Below are positions 25,874-34,596 of a DNA stretch of 64,000 nt, one piece after another. This stretch comes from Bacillota bacterium. GTDB taxonomy: Bacteria; Bacillota; Clostridia; Lachnospirales; Lachnospiraceae. The notes under the pieces were generated by a model. It was not told the DNA's origin and did not search any database. It worked only from the letters and a program-made list of their open reading frames with translations. Location of the stretch: positions 372,001 through 436,000 of the forward strand of contig JAEWIZ010000022.1 in assembly GCA_023386815.1 (NCBI GenBank), read 5' to 3'. The position numbers were made by a program, and so were the translations under genes. Every line of letters begins with the position of its first letter. The stretch's first letter is position 1.

Positions 25874-27265
25874 TTAACAATAACGATTGCAATTATCATC
25901 AGACTGCTCCTTTGCATAGTCCAGACAGCATTTCAAGAATTCATAGGGCATTTTAGGATTGGAATAGTAGTACAAATGTGGAAAGCCTGCTGCTAACCGT
26001 TTATTCCCATGGATACAGTTCCACTGGGTATCACGCAGGGGTTTCTTTGCCGTGAAGCTGTTACCACAGTTGCTGCTATCAAAATAATGAAATTCATGTC
26101 CTTTGATCTTCTCACCCCCTGCTGCCAGCATCTGATTCTGATTCGATGTTAGAGTGATATATCCAAAGCGATTTAGTCGATCAGTCTTATAGACATTTCC
26201 TGCAATTGCACCAACCATTGAATGGCTTTTTTTCTCCATGTCCTCCATGGTGTCATGAAGATACATAAAACCACCGCACTCGGCTATACAAGGCAAACCC
26301 TTTAATAAACTCTCTTTAATGGCACTCCGCATGCTCTCGTTATCACTAAGCTGCTTTGCAGCTAATTCCGGATAACCGCCCCCCAGGAGCAAACCCTGAA
26401 TTCCTTGTGGGAGTTCCTTATCATGTAGCGGTGAAAATTCAACTAAGGATGCTCCCATATCTTTTAAAAGCTCCAGGTTGTCCTGATAATAAAAGCAAAA
26501 GGCTTCATCCCTGGCCACTGCAATGACTGGGCTTCCTTCTATTTTAGGTATCTCAGGCTGAGTATAGGTAAGTTCTTCTGCACTATTTGCTATGTTCCAG
26601 ATCTCATCCAGATCCAAGGTTTCCTCCAAGACCTTTGCCAGCTCATCCAACTTCTCCTGAAGATGATCCACCTTTTCCGGGGTCACAAGGCCTAGGTGTC
26701 TGCTTTCGATCACTAGGTCACGGATAAAGGGCACGTATCCCAATGCCTTGACAGGTAACTCTTTCTCCAAAACTTCCTTAATATCTTTATAAATCTTAGG
26801 AGACATCTGATTTAAGATAACTCCTACAATATTACTATCCTTCTTGTACTCTAAAAAGCCTTTCACCATAGCAAGCACGGAAAGACTCATACCCTTGCAG
26901 TTCACAATAAGAATTACCGGTGTCCTCGTTATACTCGAAAGCTCATAGCTGGAAGCCTGAGTAGAAGTTCCCTTCATACCGTCATAATACCCCATGACAC
27001 CTTCCATCACAGAGATATCAGAGTTCTTCGCGGTTCTCCCAAACAGGTATTTTACTGTCTCCTTTTCACAGAAAAAAGTATCCAGATTACGTGATTTGGC
27101 TCCAATGATTTCCGAATGAAACATGGGGTCAATATAGTCAGGACCGCATTTAAAGGATGCCACACGGTAACCTCGGTTTCGAAACGCTCTAAGTATTCCG
27201 CAGGTCACTAAAGTTTTCCCGCTTCCGCTGGAAGCTCCGCTTATCATAACTCTAGGCAGTTTCAT
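25874..27265 (-). CDS. cbiA: Cobyrinate a,c-diamide synthase
   Basis: ATP- and glutamine-dependent amidation of the a and c carboxylates of cobyrinic acid, 463 residues. The N-terminal ATPase domain begins ISGASSGSGKTLVTCGI (P-loop near 12), with SFKCGPDYIDPMFH near 38 as the CbiA signature. The C-terminal class I glutamine amidotransferase domain has LLLGGGYPEL near 300 and the nucleophile Cys in CIAECGGFMYL near 330. The open frame reaches 27289, but GGAGG lies 9 nt before the ATG at 27265, giving a 14-bp overlap with the upstream gene. This is the last diamidation step encoded here; cbiP and cbiB are not in the window. Confidence 0.94.
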   Translation of the reverse strand: MKLPRVMISGASSGSGKTLVTCGILRAFRNRGYRVASFKCGPDYIDPMFHSEIIGAKSRNLDTFFCEKETVKYLFGRTAKNSDISVMEGVMGYYDGMKGTSTQASSYELSSITRTPVILIVNCKGMSLSVLAMVKGFLEYKKDSNIVGVILNQMSPKIYKDIKEVLEKELPVKALGYVPFIRDLVIESRHLGLVTPEKVDHLQEKLDELAKVLEETLDLDEIWNIANSAEELTYTQPEIPKIEGSPVIAVARDEAFCFYYQDNLELLKDMGASLVEFSPLHDKELPQGIQGLLLGGGYPELAAKQLSDNESMRSAIKESLLKGLPCIAECGGFMYLHDTMEDMEKKSHSMVGAIAGNVYKTDRLNRFGYITLTSNQNQMLAAGGEKIKGHEFHYFDSSNCGNSFTAKKPLRDTQWNCIHGNKRLAAGFPHLYYYSNPKMPYEFLKCCLDYAKEQSDDNCNRYC

Positions 27266-29318
27266 CTTCATGAACCTCCATTCTGCCAAAAACCTGCGAA
27301 TTTGGGCGGCTGCTCAAATTTGCTGTGTGGAAATTGCCTTTCAATTCCACACTACCTCCAGAAAAAGCGATAATATAGACCGGGTTCTGACCCATCATCA
27401 TATGATAGTTTCCCAGTGTCTGCGCCTTCGAAATGGATGCCTGAACAAATTCCGCATTTTCAATCCTCAGTGCTTTTACAGCTTCAACAGCTTCGGCTAC
27501 CGTCTCGAGGGCAATCGCATTGATTACTACTCTGATGCCCGGATTAGCTTCCAGAAGCTGTACTAAAATATTTCTAAGATTTCCGGTGCTTCCTCCGATA
27601 AAGGCATGAGTCGGTACCGGCAAATCCTTCATTGCTTCCGGTGCTGTTCCTTCGATCACAATGAGATTATCTACGCCAAATTTCCTTTTATTATCTTCAA
27701 TAAGCTTAACTGCTTCCATCTTCTTCTCAATGGCATATACCTTGCCCTTATCAGCTAGTAAAGCCATCTCCACCGCCACCGATCCGGTGCCAGCACCGAT
27801 ATCATAAATGATTGAGGTGCTGTTTAGTCTCATTTTTGAGAGAGAGATACTTCTGACCTCTTCCTTAGTCATCGGTACCTTACCTCGAAGAAATACTTCA
27901 TCTGGCAGTCCCGGTGTAATGACTGTATTTTTTGCCTCAGGGTTCTCTATCAACACGGCACATAGCTCAGTGAAATTCTGCCCTAACAGCTCCTGTGGTG
28001 TTCCCCGTGTGATTCTTTCCTCTGGATAGGATAATCGTTCACCCACGGATAGCATAACATCCTGATATCCAAACTCGATGAGCTTCTGACAAAGCTCCTT
28101 CATCCCCTGCTTACCACCCATTAAGGTAAATATCTTTTCCTGGGTTCTGACTCCGTGCAGGATATTTTCCTCTCTGCCGTGAATGCTATAGAACCTTACA
28201 TCCTCCCAAGAGGTATGTAAGGCGGCACATAAGTAGATACAGGAGGATATCCCGGGTAAAACCGTGACCTCATAACCTTGAAGCTCTTCCAGTAGACTTT
28301 TAGCACCACTGTAAAAGCCTGTATCCCCGGATAATGCTATTACAATGCGGGTGTACTCGGGATGCTCCTCGATGTATTCACGAATTTCTGTCGGTTTGTA
28401 GGACTTTAGGATAACACGCTCCTCCTTCCTAAGTGCCTCCAGAATTCTTCCTGCTCCAATCAGAAGCTCTGCACTCTGGCAAGCCTCGGCTGCTTCAAGC
28501 GTCATATTTCCTCTTGACCCCATTCCGATTCCCACTAAGGTAATATGCCGTTTTGGTTTTAGCCCATAGTCCTCGATTAATAACTTCAGGCATTCATGGT
28601 AAGATATGCCCTCTTCTTGCTTTGGACGCCCGATCACGATTGCCTTTACTCCGGCTCGAAGACAGGCATTCATTTTCTCAAGATACCCTCCGGCTTTTCC
28701 CGACTCCTTTGTGATCAGATACTTTGCATCAATTTGTCTTAGCATGGCATAGTTTAAGTCCTCCGAGAAGGGTCCTTGCATGCAGATCAAATTCCTTCCT
28801 TCAAAGCCAAGCTCCGCACACTGAGCTGCTACCTCAGGTGTAGATAGAACTCTGGCATAAAAACGATTCTTATAATCATGAACACAGGTATATTTCTTAA
28901 GTTCCTTACTTCCCGTTGTCAAAAGCGCATTCCCTTCCACAGTCTTTAGATACTCTACCGCTTCCTCAACGGACTCCATATAAATGATATCATGATTGTC
29001 TGATTGTAAGCTGTCCCGAAGTAACCGCAAATATTTCCTGCCTGATTCTTTACAGGCCTGCTCAATATTCTCAGATACAATAACCGCATAGGGATGAGTT
29101 GCATCGATTACAAGAGACGCCTGCTCCGCTTCCATCAGATGCTTCATCTCCTCTGCATTTAATCTCGTTGAAGTAATGCGTAGATTATTACCCTTAGGAA
29201 GAAGTTTCTCTCCGTATTCAGTTGCAACACAAATATGTACCTGGATACCAGATTCTGTGAGTTCCTCAGCCAAGGTTCTGCCTTCGACTGTACCCGCAAA
29301 GATTATTATTTCACTCAT
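27252..29318 (-). CDS. Fused CbiJ-CbiE-CbiT: cobalt-precorrin-6A reductase plus 6B C5/C15-methyltransferase-decarboxylase
   Basis: One 688-residue protein carries three cobalamin activities that are often separate. Residues about 1-250 match CobK/CbiJ reductase (IFAGTVEGRTLAEEL at 6, VIDATHPYAVIVSENI near 70, ITKESGKAGG). Residues about 256-455 match CbiE (VGIGMGSRGNMTLEA, IALSGDTGFYSGA, LPGISSCIYLCAAL). Residues about 470-655 match CbiT (RSISLSKMRL, IYDIGAGTGSVAVEMALLA, FIGGSTGNLRNIL). The linkers between parts are short and the frame is clean, so this is a true fusion. The C-terminal 35 residues after ITAFSGG-like text have no known role. Start has GGTGGAG; the next gene overlaps the end by 14 bp. 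Confidence 0.92.
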   Translation of the reverse strand: MSEIIIFAGTVEGRTLAEELTESGIQVHICVATEYGEKLLPKGNNLRITSTRLNAEEMKHLMEAEQASLVIDATHPYAVIVSENIEQACKESGRKYLRLLRDSLQSDNHDIIYMESVEEAVEYLKTVEGNALLTTGSKELKKYTCVHDYKNRFYARVLSTPEVAAQCAELGFEGRNLICMQGPFSEDLNYAMLRQIDAKYLITKESGKAGGYLEKMNACLRAGVKAIVIGRPKQEEGISYHECLKLLIEDYGLKPKRHITLVGIGMGSRGNMTLEAAEACQSAELLIGAGRILEALRKEERVILKSYKPTEIREYIEEHPEYTRIVIALSGDTGFYSGAKSLLEELQGYEVTVLPGISSCIYLCAALHTSWEDVRFYSIHGREENILHGVRTQEKIFTLMGGKQGMKELCQKLIEFGYQDVMLSVGERLSYPEERITRGTPQELLGQNFTELCAVLIENPEAKNTVITPGLPDEVFLRGKVPMTKEEVRSISLSKMRLNSTSIIYDIGAGTGSVAVEMALLADKGKVYAIEKKMEAVKLIEDNKRKFGVDNLIVIEGTAPEAMKDLPVPTHAFIGGSTGNLRNILVQLLEANPGIRVVINAIALETVAEAVEAVKALRIENAEFVQASISKAQTLGNYHMMMGQNPVYIIAFSGGSVELKGNFHTANLSSRPNSQVFGRMEVHEDETA

Positions 29319-29330
29319 GCTCCACCACCT

Positions 29331-30065
29331 TTACTGCCCTAGCTCATAGCCCCTCGGAGTTACCATGAATCCGTCAATTTTTTTGGTCTGAGAATTTCCG
29401 ATAAATACCGTTGTAAACATATCTACCGGTGTATTTCTTAGTTCACCCAAGGATAAGATTCGAGCGGCTTCACCTTCTCTTCCGATATTAACCACAAGTC
29501 CGCATACTGTTTCCTCGCTCGCATGTCTTAAAATAATATCGCAGGCCTTTTGCAAATAGTCCGAACGCTTCTTACTGGAAGGATTATATAGACAGATAGC
29601 GAAATCCGCTGCTGCTGCACACTCAAGTCTCTTTTCAATCTTTTCCCAGGGTGTTAATAAATCACTTAGGCTGATCACAGCAAAGTCATGCATTAAGGGC
29701 GCACCCAGTACGCTTCCTCCTGCTAAGGCTGCCGTAACCCCGGAAATTATCTCTACACTGGTATTAGGATACTTACTTCCTAGCTCCAGCATAAGTCCCG
29801 ACATACCATATACTCCCGCATCACCACTGCATATCATGGAAACCGTCTTCCCGGTAGATGCCTCCTCAAAAGCCTGGATGCAACGGTCTACTTCTTTTTT
29901 CATTGGTGTCGTCATAAACTTTTTATTTGGAAAATGTTCCTTTACCAGCTCCACATATACCGTATATCCGATGATTGTATCGCTCTCCTCCATGGCTTTT
30001 ACTGCTTTGATGGTCATTTGATCATATTCACCCGGTCCGATTCCGATTACGTATATTTTATTCAA
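29331..30065 (-). CDS. cbiH: Cobalt-precorrin-3 C17-methyltransferase
   Basis: SAM-dependent ring contraction and C17 methylation in anaerobic cobalamin synthesis, 244 residues. The tetrapyrrole methylase start motif VIGIGPGEYDQMTIKA is at 5. CSGDAGVYGMSGLMLEL near 78 and SGVTAALAGGSVLGAPLMHDF near 105 are hallmarks of CobJ/CbiH. The end YNPSSKKRSDYL near 160 is also typical. The ATG overlaps the stop of cbiG by 8 bp, so the pair is translationally coupled. Methyltransferase and its partner hydrolase CbiG act in neighbouring steps. Confidence 0.94.
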   Translation of the reverse strand: MNKIYVIGIGPGEYDQMTIKAVKAMEESDTIIGYTVYVELVKEHFPNKKFMTTPMKKEVDRCIQAFEEASTGKTVSMICSGDAGVYGMSGLMLELGSKYPNTSVEIISGVTAALAGGSVLGAPLMHDFAVISLSDLLTPWEKIEKRLECAAAADFAICLYNPSSKKRSDYLQKACDIILRHASEETVCGLVVNIGREGEAARILSLGELRNTPVDMFTTVFIGNSQTKKIDGFMVTPRGYELGQ

Positions 30066-31191
30066 AATAAATCACCTGCTCCCTTCTTGTTATGCTGACG
30101 GTAACTCCGTCCTTTGCTGTCTTTTCCTGAATCATCTTCCCATAGTTACTTCCAAGAATGGCCGCTCGTTCACATACATTACCAACTCCGGTAACCTTTT
30201 TTACATAATCCGATTCTGTAAAGCTTCCAGAGACTTCTTCCAATTGGGACAAGGAAAATATATTAAGCTCCAATTTATATTTCTCACAAAAATCCAAGAG
30301 CCCCTGCTCTTCTTTTTTTAAATCAATGGTGGCTACATTTTTGACTGCATGAATGGAGATATTATGTAGTTTAAGAACCTCCAATACTAACCCCTCAATC
30401 TCCTCTAAGGACTTACCCTTTTTGCAGCCAATCCCTAGGGTTATCACCCTCGGGATCAAATGTAGAGTTTTAGAAAATGGGCTGCTTTTCTTATTAAGTG
30501 ATATGTTAATCCCATATTCCTGGTCCCTGTCCGGTGTAATATAGTCCGGCAGAATACCCTTTAATTCGAAATCACTGGCAATTCCAATCATCTCATGCTT
30601 TAGAATCTCTGCAGAAATTTTTTTGGCATATTCCATATTGGTGATAAATAAATTATTCTTTACTGCGAATACATCTACTGCAAACAGCCCGTTCAGGTCT
30701 GTGGCCGTTGTGATAACAGGCACACTATGAAGACTTAACGCAAGCTGACTTGCGAGCTCATTAGCACCGCCGATATGCCCTGACAGAAGAGGAATGACAA
30801 AGCAGGCTTTCTCATCAATGACAATTACGGCTGGATCACTTAACTTACTTTGAACAAATGGCGCTATTGCTCTTACTGCAATTCCCACGGCTCCAATATA
30901 AATGATAGCGTCCGAAAATTGAAACTGACTCTCTGTCCAATCCTTTATCTTTCCCACAAGAGGGCTTATTTTCACCTCTAATGAATCAGTTCCGACCTTT
31001 TTTACACTAGCTTCTATAGAATTAACCTCTTTCATACTAGCTTCTTTCACACTTTTGACACTTCTATCCTTGATATGCTCACGCGTCGCAAAGGCAGATA
31101 CGTCATAGCCAAGGGTCACTAATTCCGAAGCTACTCTATAGCAAAGCTCCGTGCCGTTTCTGGTAAAGCTTACAATGCTGATCTTCTTCAT
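30058..31191 (-). CDS. cbiG: Cobalt-precorrin-5A hydrolase
   Basis: Opens the delta-lactone of cobalt-precorrin-5A and releases acetaldehyde, 377 residues. The N-terminal and central parts contain IYIGAVGIAVRAIAPFV near 97, VIDEKACFVIPLLSGHIGGANELA near 125 and VITTATDLNGLFAVD near 155, all CbiG signatures. The C-terminal CobE-like domain has TLGIGCKKGKSLEEIEGLV near 250 and ERAAILGSNYG. Ribosome site AGAGGTG precedes the ATG. A Ser/Lys/Val-rich stretch near 45-70 (KSVKEASMKE, SIEASVKK) looks like a small internal repeat of no known function. Confidence 0.94.
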   Translation of the reverse strand: MKKISIVSFTRNGTELCYRVASELVTLGYDVSAFATREHIKDRSVKSVKEASMKEVNSIEASVKKVGTDSLEVKISPLVGKIKDWTESQFQFSDAIIYIGAVGIAVRAIAPFVQSKLSDPAVIVIDEKACFVIPLLSGHIGGANELASQLALSLHSVPVITTATDLNGLFAVDVFAVKNNLFITNMEYAKKISAEILKHEMIGIASDFELKGILPDYITPDRDQEYGINISLNKKSSPFSKTLHLIPRVITLGIGCKKGKSLEEIEGLVLEVLKLHNISIHAVKNVATIDLKKEEQGLLDFCEKYKLELNIFSLSQLEEVSGSFTESDYVKKVTGVGNVCERAAILGSNYGKMIQEKTAKDGVTVSITRREQVIYFE

Positions 31192-31202
31192 GGCACCTCT
31201 TT

Positions 31203-31961
31203 CTACTCGGTTGCTTTTCTAAACTCCGTTGAAAATGCCGGGCTGTAAAGTTCAGATTTACTATAAGCTATCGGTGAAACTACATCACCTACAATCATTA
31301 ATGCCGTTTTTGTAATATTATTTTCTTTTGCGGTCTGCTCTAATGTCCCTACAGTACAGATAAATTTCTTCTCATCTTCCCAGGTTGCTTTATATACAAT
31401 TGCCGCCGGAGTATCCTCAGAATAACCCCCTTCTATCAACTGCTCTGACAATTCCTTAAGTAACCCTGTACTTAAGAAGATTACCATAGTCGCTTGATGT
31501 GCAGCAAAAGACTGTATACTTTCCTTCTCGGGAACCTGTGTTCTTCCTGCCATACGGGTTATAATCACACTCTGTGATACATCCGGTAAGGTATATTCCA
31601 TATTTAGCGCCGATGCTGCCCCGCAAAAGGAGCTAACACCTGGGCAAACATCATATCCTATTCCCAACTCATCTAAGAACTCCATCTGCTCATGGATGGC
31701 CCCGTAAAGGCAAGGATCTCCGGTATGCAAACGTACCGTCATCATCCCCTGCTCATTGGCCTCTTTCATTACATCAATAACCTGCTGTAAGGTCATATAA
31801 GCACTGTTATGAACCACACAGCTCTCCTTTTTATTCTCCAGTAACCCCGGATTCACCAGTGATCCGGCATATATAATTACATCTGCCTCCTGCAGCATTC
31901 TCAGTCCTCTTACCGTAATCAGGTCTTCTGCACCTGAACCGGCTCCTACGAAATGTACCAT
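31203..31961 (-). CDS. cbiF: Cobalt-precorrin-4 C11-methyltransferase
   Basis: SAM-dependent methylation of C11, 252 residues. FVGAGSGAEDLITVRGLRML at 4 is the classic CobM/CbiF start. HTGDPCLYGAIHEQMEFL near 78 and CPGVSSFCGAASALNMEYTLP near 102 complete the SAM pocket, and VIITRMAGRTQVP is typical for this subgroup. It overlaps the 3' end of cbiD by 16 bp. The ribosome site is weak, consistent with coupling to the gene before it. Confidence 0.95.
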   Translation of the reverse strand: MVHFVGAGSGAEDLITVRGLRMLQEADVIIYAGSLVNPGLLENKKESCVVHNSAYMTLQQVIDVMKEANEQGMMTVRLHTGDPCLYGAIHEQMEFLDELGIGYDVCPGVSSFCGAASALNMEYTLPDVSQSVIITRMAGRTQVPEKESIQSFAAHQATMVIFLSTGLLKELSEQLIEGGYSEDTPAAIVYKATWEDEKKFICTVGTLEQTAKENNITKTALMIVGDVVSPIAYSKSELYSPAFSTEFRKATE

Positions 31962-33070
31962 AAAACTTCTTCTACTCCTTTCGTTTTTCCCAGTAATCCA
32001 AGTTGATTGGAAAAGGTAATTACTCCTACCTTCAGTTTATCATAAGCACGTTTGTTTAAATAATACGAAATCCGTTCCATGATAAGCTCCATGGTAGCTT
32101 CTAACAACCCCTCTTCCTTGATATATTCCAGGGCTTCCTCTGTTGTAATGGCCGTCATCAGCTTCTTTAACAGCTGTAAATCTCCTCCTGCCATTGCTGT
32201 ATATGCGGTCAAAATCTCCATTCGTCCATCCGAATGTCTGGAATGAGTATTCATAATACCTGCGGCCAGCTTCACAAGCTTACCAATATGTCCGATTAAC
32301 AACACACCTTCCAACCCCTCCTGCACCGCATAATCGATGGTATCACCCACATAATTGCTGCATTTGATTGCATGATCCAGGTCTAGCCCCAAGGTCTCTT
32401 TTGTAAAATCCACTCCGTAATTTCCAGGAGAACATAGCATGTATGTTTTCCCTGATGCTCTTAGCATCTTAATCTCTAAGTGAATCGTCTCCTTGATTGC
32501 ATCCTCGCTCATTGGCTCCACAATTCCACTGGTTCCAAGAATCGAGATTCCACCCTCAATTCCAAGTCTTGGATTAAAGGTTTTCTTCCCAATTTCAACT
32601 CCTTGTGGAATTGATATGATGATCTTCATCCCCCCCGGATAATCAAGATCCTCCATAACCTCCGTAACTGCTTCCTTTATCATCTTTCTTGGTATCTTAT
32701 TTATGGCCGCTTCACCTGGTTGCTGCTCCAAGCCTCTCTTTGTTACTCTTCCGACTCCCAGGCCACCATCCAGAACAATCCCTGGTTCCTGCTGCTTACT
32801 GACAAAGGCATAAACCATAATACCATCTGTAACATCCGGGTCATCCCCTGCATCCTTTCTAATACCGCAGCAGGCTTCCTTTTTAGTAAACTTTGCTTCT
32901 AGTACCTCGAGATTCAGCAGCATACCTTTCGGTGTCATTAAAGATACGCTATTTGTCTTTTTCTGTTCCAAGAGCATTCTGACAGCAGCTTTTGCTGCGG
33001 CTGCTGCACAGGAGCCAGTGGTATAACCATACCTGAGTCGCTTATTATCCTTTACGATATATTCCTCCAC
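31946..33070 (-). CDS. cbiD: Cobalt-precorrin-5B C1-methyltransferase
   Basis: SAM-dependent C1 methylation, 374 residues. RYGYTTGSCAAAAAKAAV near 13 is the CbiD signature. DAGDDPDVTDG near 78 and GGLGVGRVTKRGLEQQPGEAAIN near 100 are also diagnostic. The start is GTG at 33070, with AAGGAGG 8 nt upstream. It is the first gene after the cobalamin riboswitch and its terminator, so its expression and that of all genes down to cbiL should fall when adenosylcobalamin is plentiful. Confidence 0.95.
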   Translation of the reverse strand: MEEYIVKDNKRLRYGYTTGSCAAAAAKAAVRMLLEQKKTNSVSLMTPKGMLLNLEVLEAKFTKKEACCGIRKDAGDDPDVTDGIMVYAFVSKQQEPGIVLDGGLGVGRVTKRGLEQQPGEAAINKIPRKMIKEAVTEVMEDLDYPGGMKIIISIPQGVEIGKKTFNPRLGIEGGISILGTSGIVEPMSEDAIKETIHLEIKMLRASGKTYMLCSPGNYGVDFTKETLGLDLDHAIKCSNYVGDTIDYAVQEGLEGVLLIGHIGKLVKLAAGIMNTHSRHSDGRMEILTAYTAMAGGDLQLLKKLMTAITTEEALEYIKEEGLLEATMELIMERISYYLNKRAYDKLKVGVITFSNQLGLLGKTKGVEEVLWYIS

Positions 33071-33100
33071 TGAAGCTACCTCCTTTTTTGGGAATAAAAA

Positions 33101-33135
33101 AATAGCCCCCAGTTGTCAGCAACTATAAGGCTATT
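33101..33135 (-). terminator. Riboswitch-controlled terminator
   Basis: On the minus strand AATAGCC...GGGCTATT with an inner AGTTG ctga CAACT stem, followed by a run of seven T. It lies between the cobalamin aptamer and cbiD and is the expected expression platform. Confidence 0.85.
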
Positions 33136-33249
33136 GAACGCATCTATATTTACTCTGTAAAAGGTATAAAAAACCCGCTTGTACCTACTTCTACTCAAGA
33201 TAAATATAACATATTCCGTCCTCACAGAATTGCCATTGACAAATTCAGG

Positions 33250-33420
33250 CAGGTCTTCTGACTTATACATCTTAATACATTTTCACCTTCCCGGTACTAC
33301 CAGTGGCTGATTAACAATAATCCTGAAAATGTACTCCGTAAATACAGCAATGGGATTGCTGCGGATTCACACCGCATTCCCTTTTAATTCCATACCCTAT
33401 CGAATAGGTATGAAAACCTG
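33250..33420 (-). ncRNA. Cobalamin (B12) riboswitch
   Basis: The minus-strand RNA has the P1 pairing CAGGTTTTC / GAAGACCTG at its ends. The core reads AAAAGGGAATGCGGTG and AATCCGCAGC, and the B12-box region is GCAGCAATCCCATTGCTGT. CAGCCACTG and GGGAAGG follow, and AGTCAGAAGACCTGCC closes the aptamer. Binding of a cobalamin should favour the terminator at 33101-33135 and switch off the cbi operon. Confidence 0.96.
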
Positions 33421-33432
33421 AACTCCATACTC

Positions 33433-33461
33433 ATATTAACAATATCACAATCTACTGTCAA
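33433..33461 (-). promoter_or_regulatory. Promoter of the cobalamin operon
   Basis: TTGACA (33456-33461), 17 bp, TAATAT (33433-33438) on the minus strand. The start point would fall a few bases before the riboswitch P1 stem. Confidence 0.85.
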
Positions 33462-33510
33462 GGTTTCATTTGGCATTTTGCATACAAATCTATAGAATTT
33501 CAAGTTCATC

Positions 33511-33539
33511 TTGACATTTATTACAGTTAAAAATATAAT
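33511..33539 (+). promoter_or_regulatory. Consensus promoter of cbiK
   Basis: TTGACA, 17 bp, TATAAT, a perfect sigma-A consensus. It is back to back with the cobalamin operon promoter and leaves an 80-nt leader before cbiK with no riboswitch. Confidence 0.85.
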
Positions 33540-33628
33540 CGTTTAAGAAATTCGAATTATATATTGACTAAACTTTTACTTTGAATAACAGCTTAAACAA
33601 AACTACTGAGCGGTAAATGGAGGAATTT

Positions 33629-34465
33629 ATGACATCAAAGCTATCAAATACACAAATTTCAGAAAAGGGTGATCCCACAAAAAAGGCTATCCTGGTTGTC
33701 AGTTTTGGAACCAGCTATCACGAAAGCCGTGAAAAGACCATCGGAGCCATAGAAAATGCCATCTCACAAGCTTATCCGGATTATACCGTAAGACGAGCTT
33801 TTACCAGCCGCATGATTATCAACAAACTCAAAAGATGCGACGGTATTCAGGTCGACAATGTAAAGGAGGCGCTGAGTCGCTTAGAAATGGACGGCTATGG
33901 TACTGTGATCGTTGTGCCCACCCATGTCATGAATGGTTATGAGTACGAAGGGATGTTGAGTCTGATAGAGCCCTATAAGGACAGTTTTCCAGTTCTTCGC
34001 GTTGGAACTCCTCTCCTTACCTCTGCCGAGGATTATTCTACACTGGCACAAGCTGTTGTCGCAGAGATTTCGGAAGTAAACCAGCTTGATACAGCCGTTG
34101 TCTTGATAGGACATGGTACCGACCATTTTGCTAACTCAGTCTATGCGGCTCTGGATTACCGCATGAAGGATATGGGCTATCAAAATATTTTTATCGGAAC
34201 CGTGGAAAACTACCCGGATTTGGATACCGTTAAAAGAAAGATCAAATTACATAATGTAAATAAAATTGTACTATACCCTCTTATGATCGTTGCCGGTGAC
34301 CATGCCAACAACGATATTGCCGGCGATGAAGAAGATTCCTGGAAATCAGTTCTAGAGAAGGAAGGCTATGTGGTGGAGTACCATCTTAAGGGTCTTGGTG
34401 AGTACGAGGGTATCCGACGTATGTTTGTAGAACGCGTCAAAGCAACTATTACCGTTGAAAAGTAA
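33629..34465 (+). CDS. cbiK: Anaerobic sirohydrochlorin cobaltochelatase
   Basis: Inserts cobalt into sirohydrochlorin or factor II, the committing step of anaerobic cobalamin synthesis, 278 residues. LVVSFGTSYHESREKTIGAI near 22 has the conserved His. VIVVPTHVMNGYEYEGML near 97 and VVLIGHGTDHFANSVYAAL near 150 supply the metal-binding His residues. The frame opens at 33617, but GGAGG lies 5 nt before the ATG at 33629. It is divergent from the cbi operon. No signal peptide is seen, so this looks like the cytoplasmic form. Confidence 0.94.
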   Translation: MTSKLSNTQISEKGDPTKKAILVVSFGTSYHESREKTIGAIENAISQAYPDYTVRRAFTSRMIINKLKRCDGIQVDNVKEALSRLEMDGYGTVIVVPTHVMNGYEYEGMLSLIEPYKDSFPVLRVGTPLLTSAEDYSTLAQAVVAEISEVNQLDTAVVLIGHGTDHFANSVYAALDYRMKDMGYQNIFIGTVENYPDLDTVKRKIKLHNVNKIVLYPLMIVAGDHANNDIAGDEEDSWKSVLEKEGYVVEYHLKGLGEYEGIRRMFVERVKATITVEK

Positions 34466-34495
34466 ATTAAAATGAGACCTTTATTATATAAAAAG

Positions 34496-34533
34496 AATCT
34501 CAGGTTTGCCTGCAATAGGCTTCCTGAGATTTC
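34496..34533 (+). terminator. Terminator after cbiK
   Basis: AATCTCAGG / CCTGAGATT stem with a GCCTGCAATAGGC inner hairpin, followed by TTCTTAATTC. The left side is preceded by AAAAAG, so it may also serve the minus-strand GGDEF gene's far side. Confidence 0.75.
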
Positions 34534-34596
34534 TTAATTCATGGCAGTGATATCAAATGATGCTTCATTCTATCAAAATCAGCCCTTTATTTTAGG

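Noticed and set aside
33076..33270. Minus-strand open frame of 64 codons
   Set aside because: It overlaps the cobalamin riboswitch 3' end and its terminator, so it is leader RNA rather than a gene.
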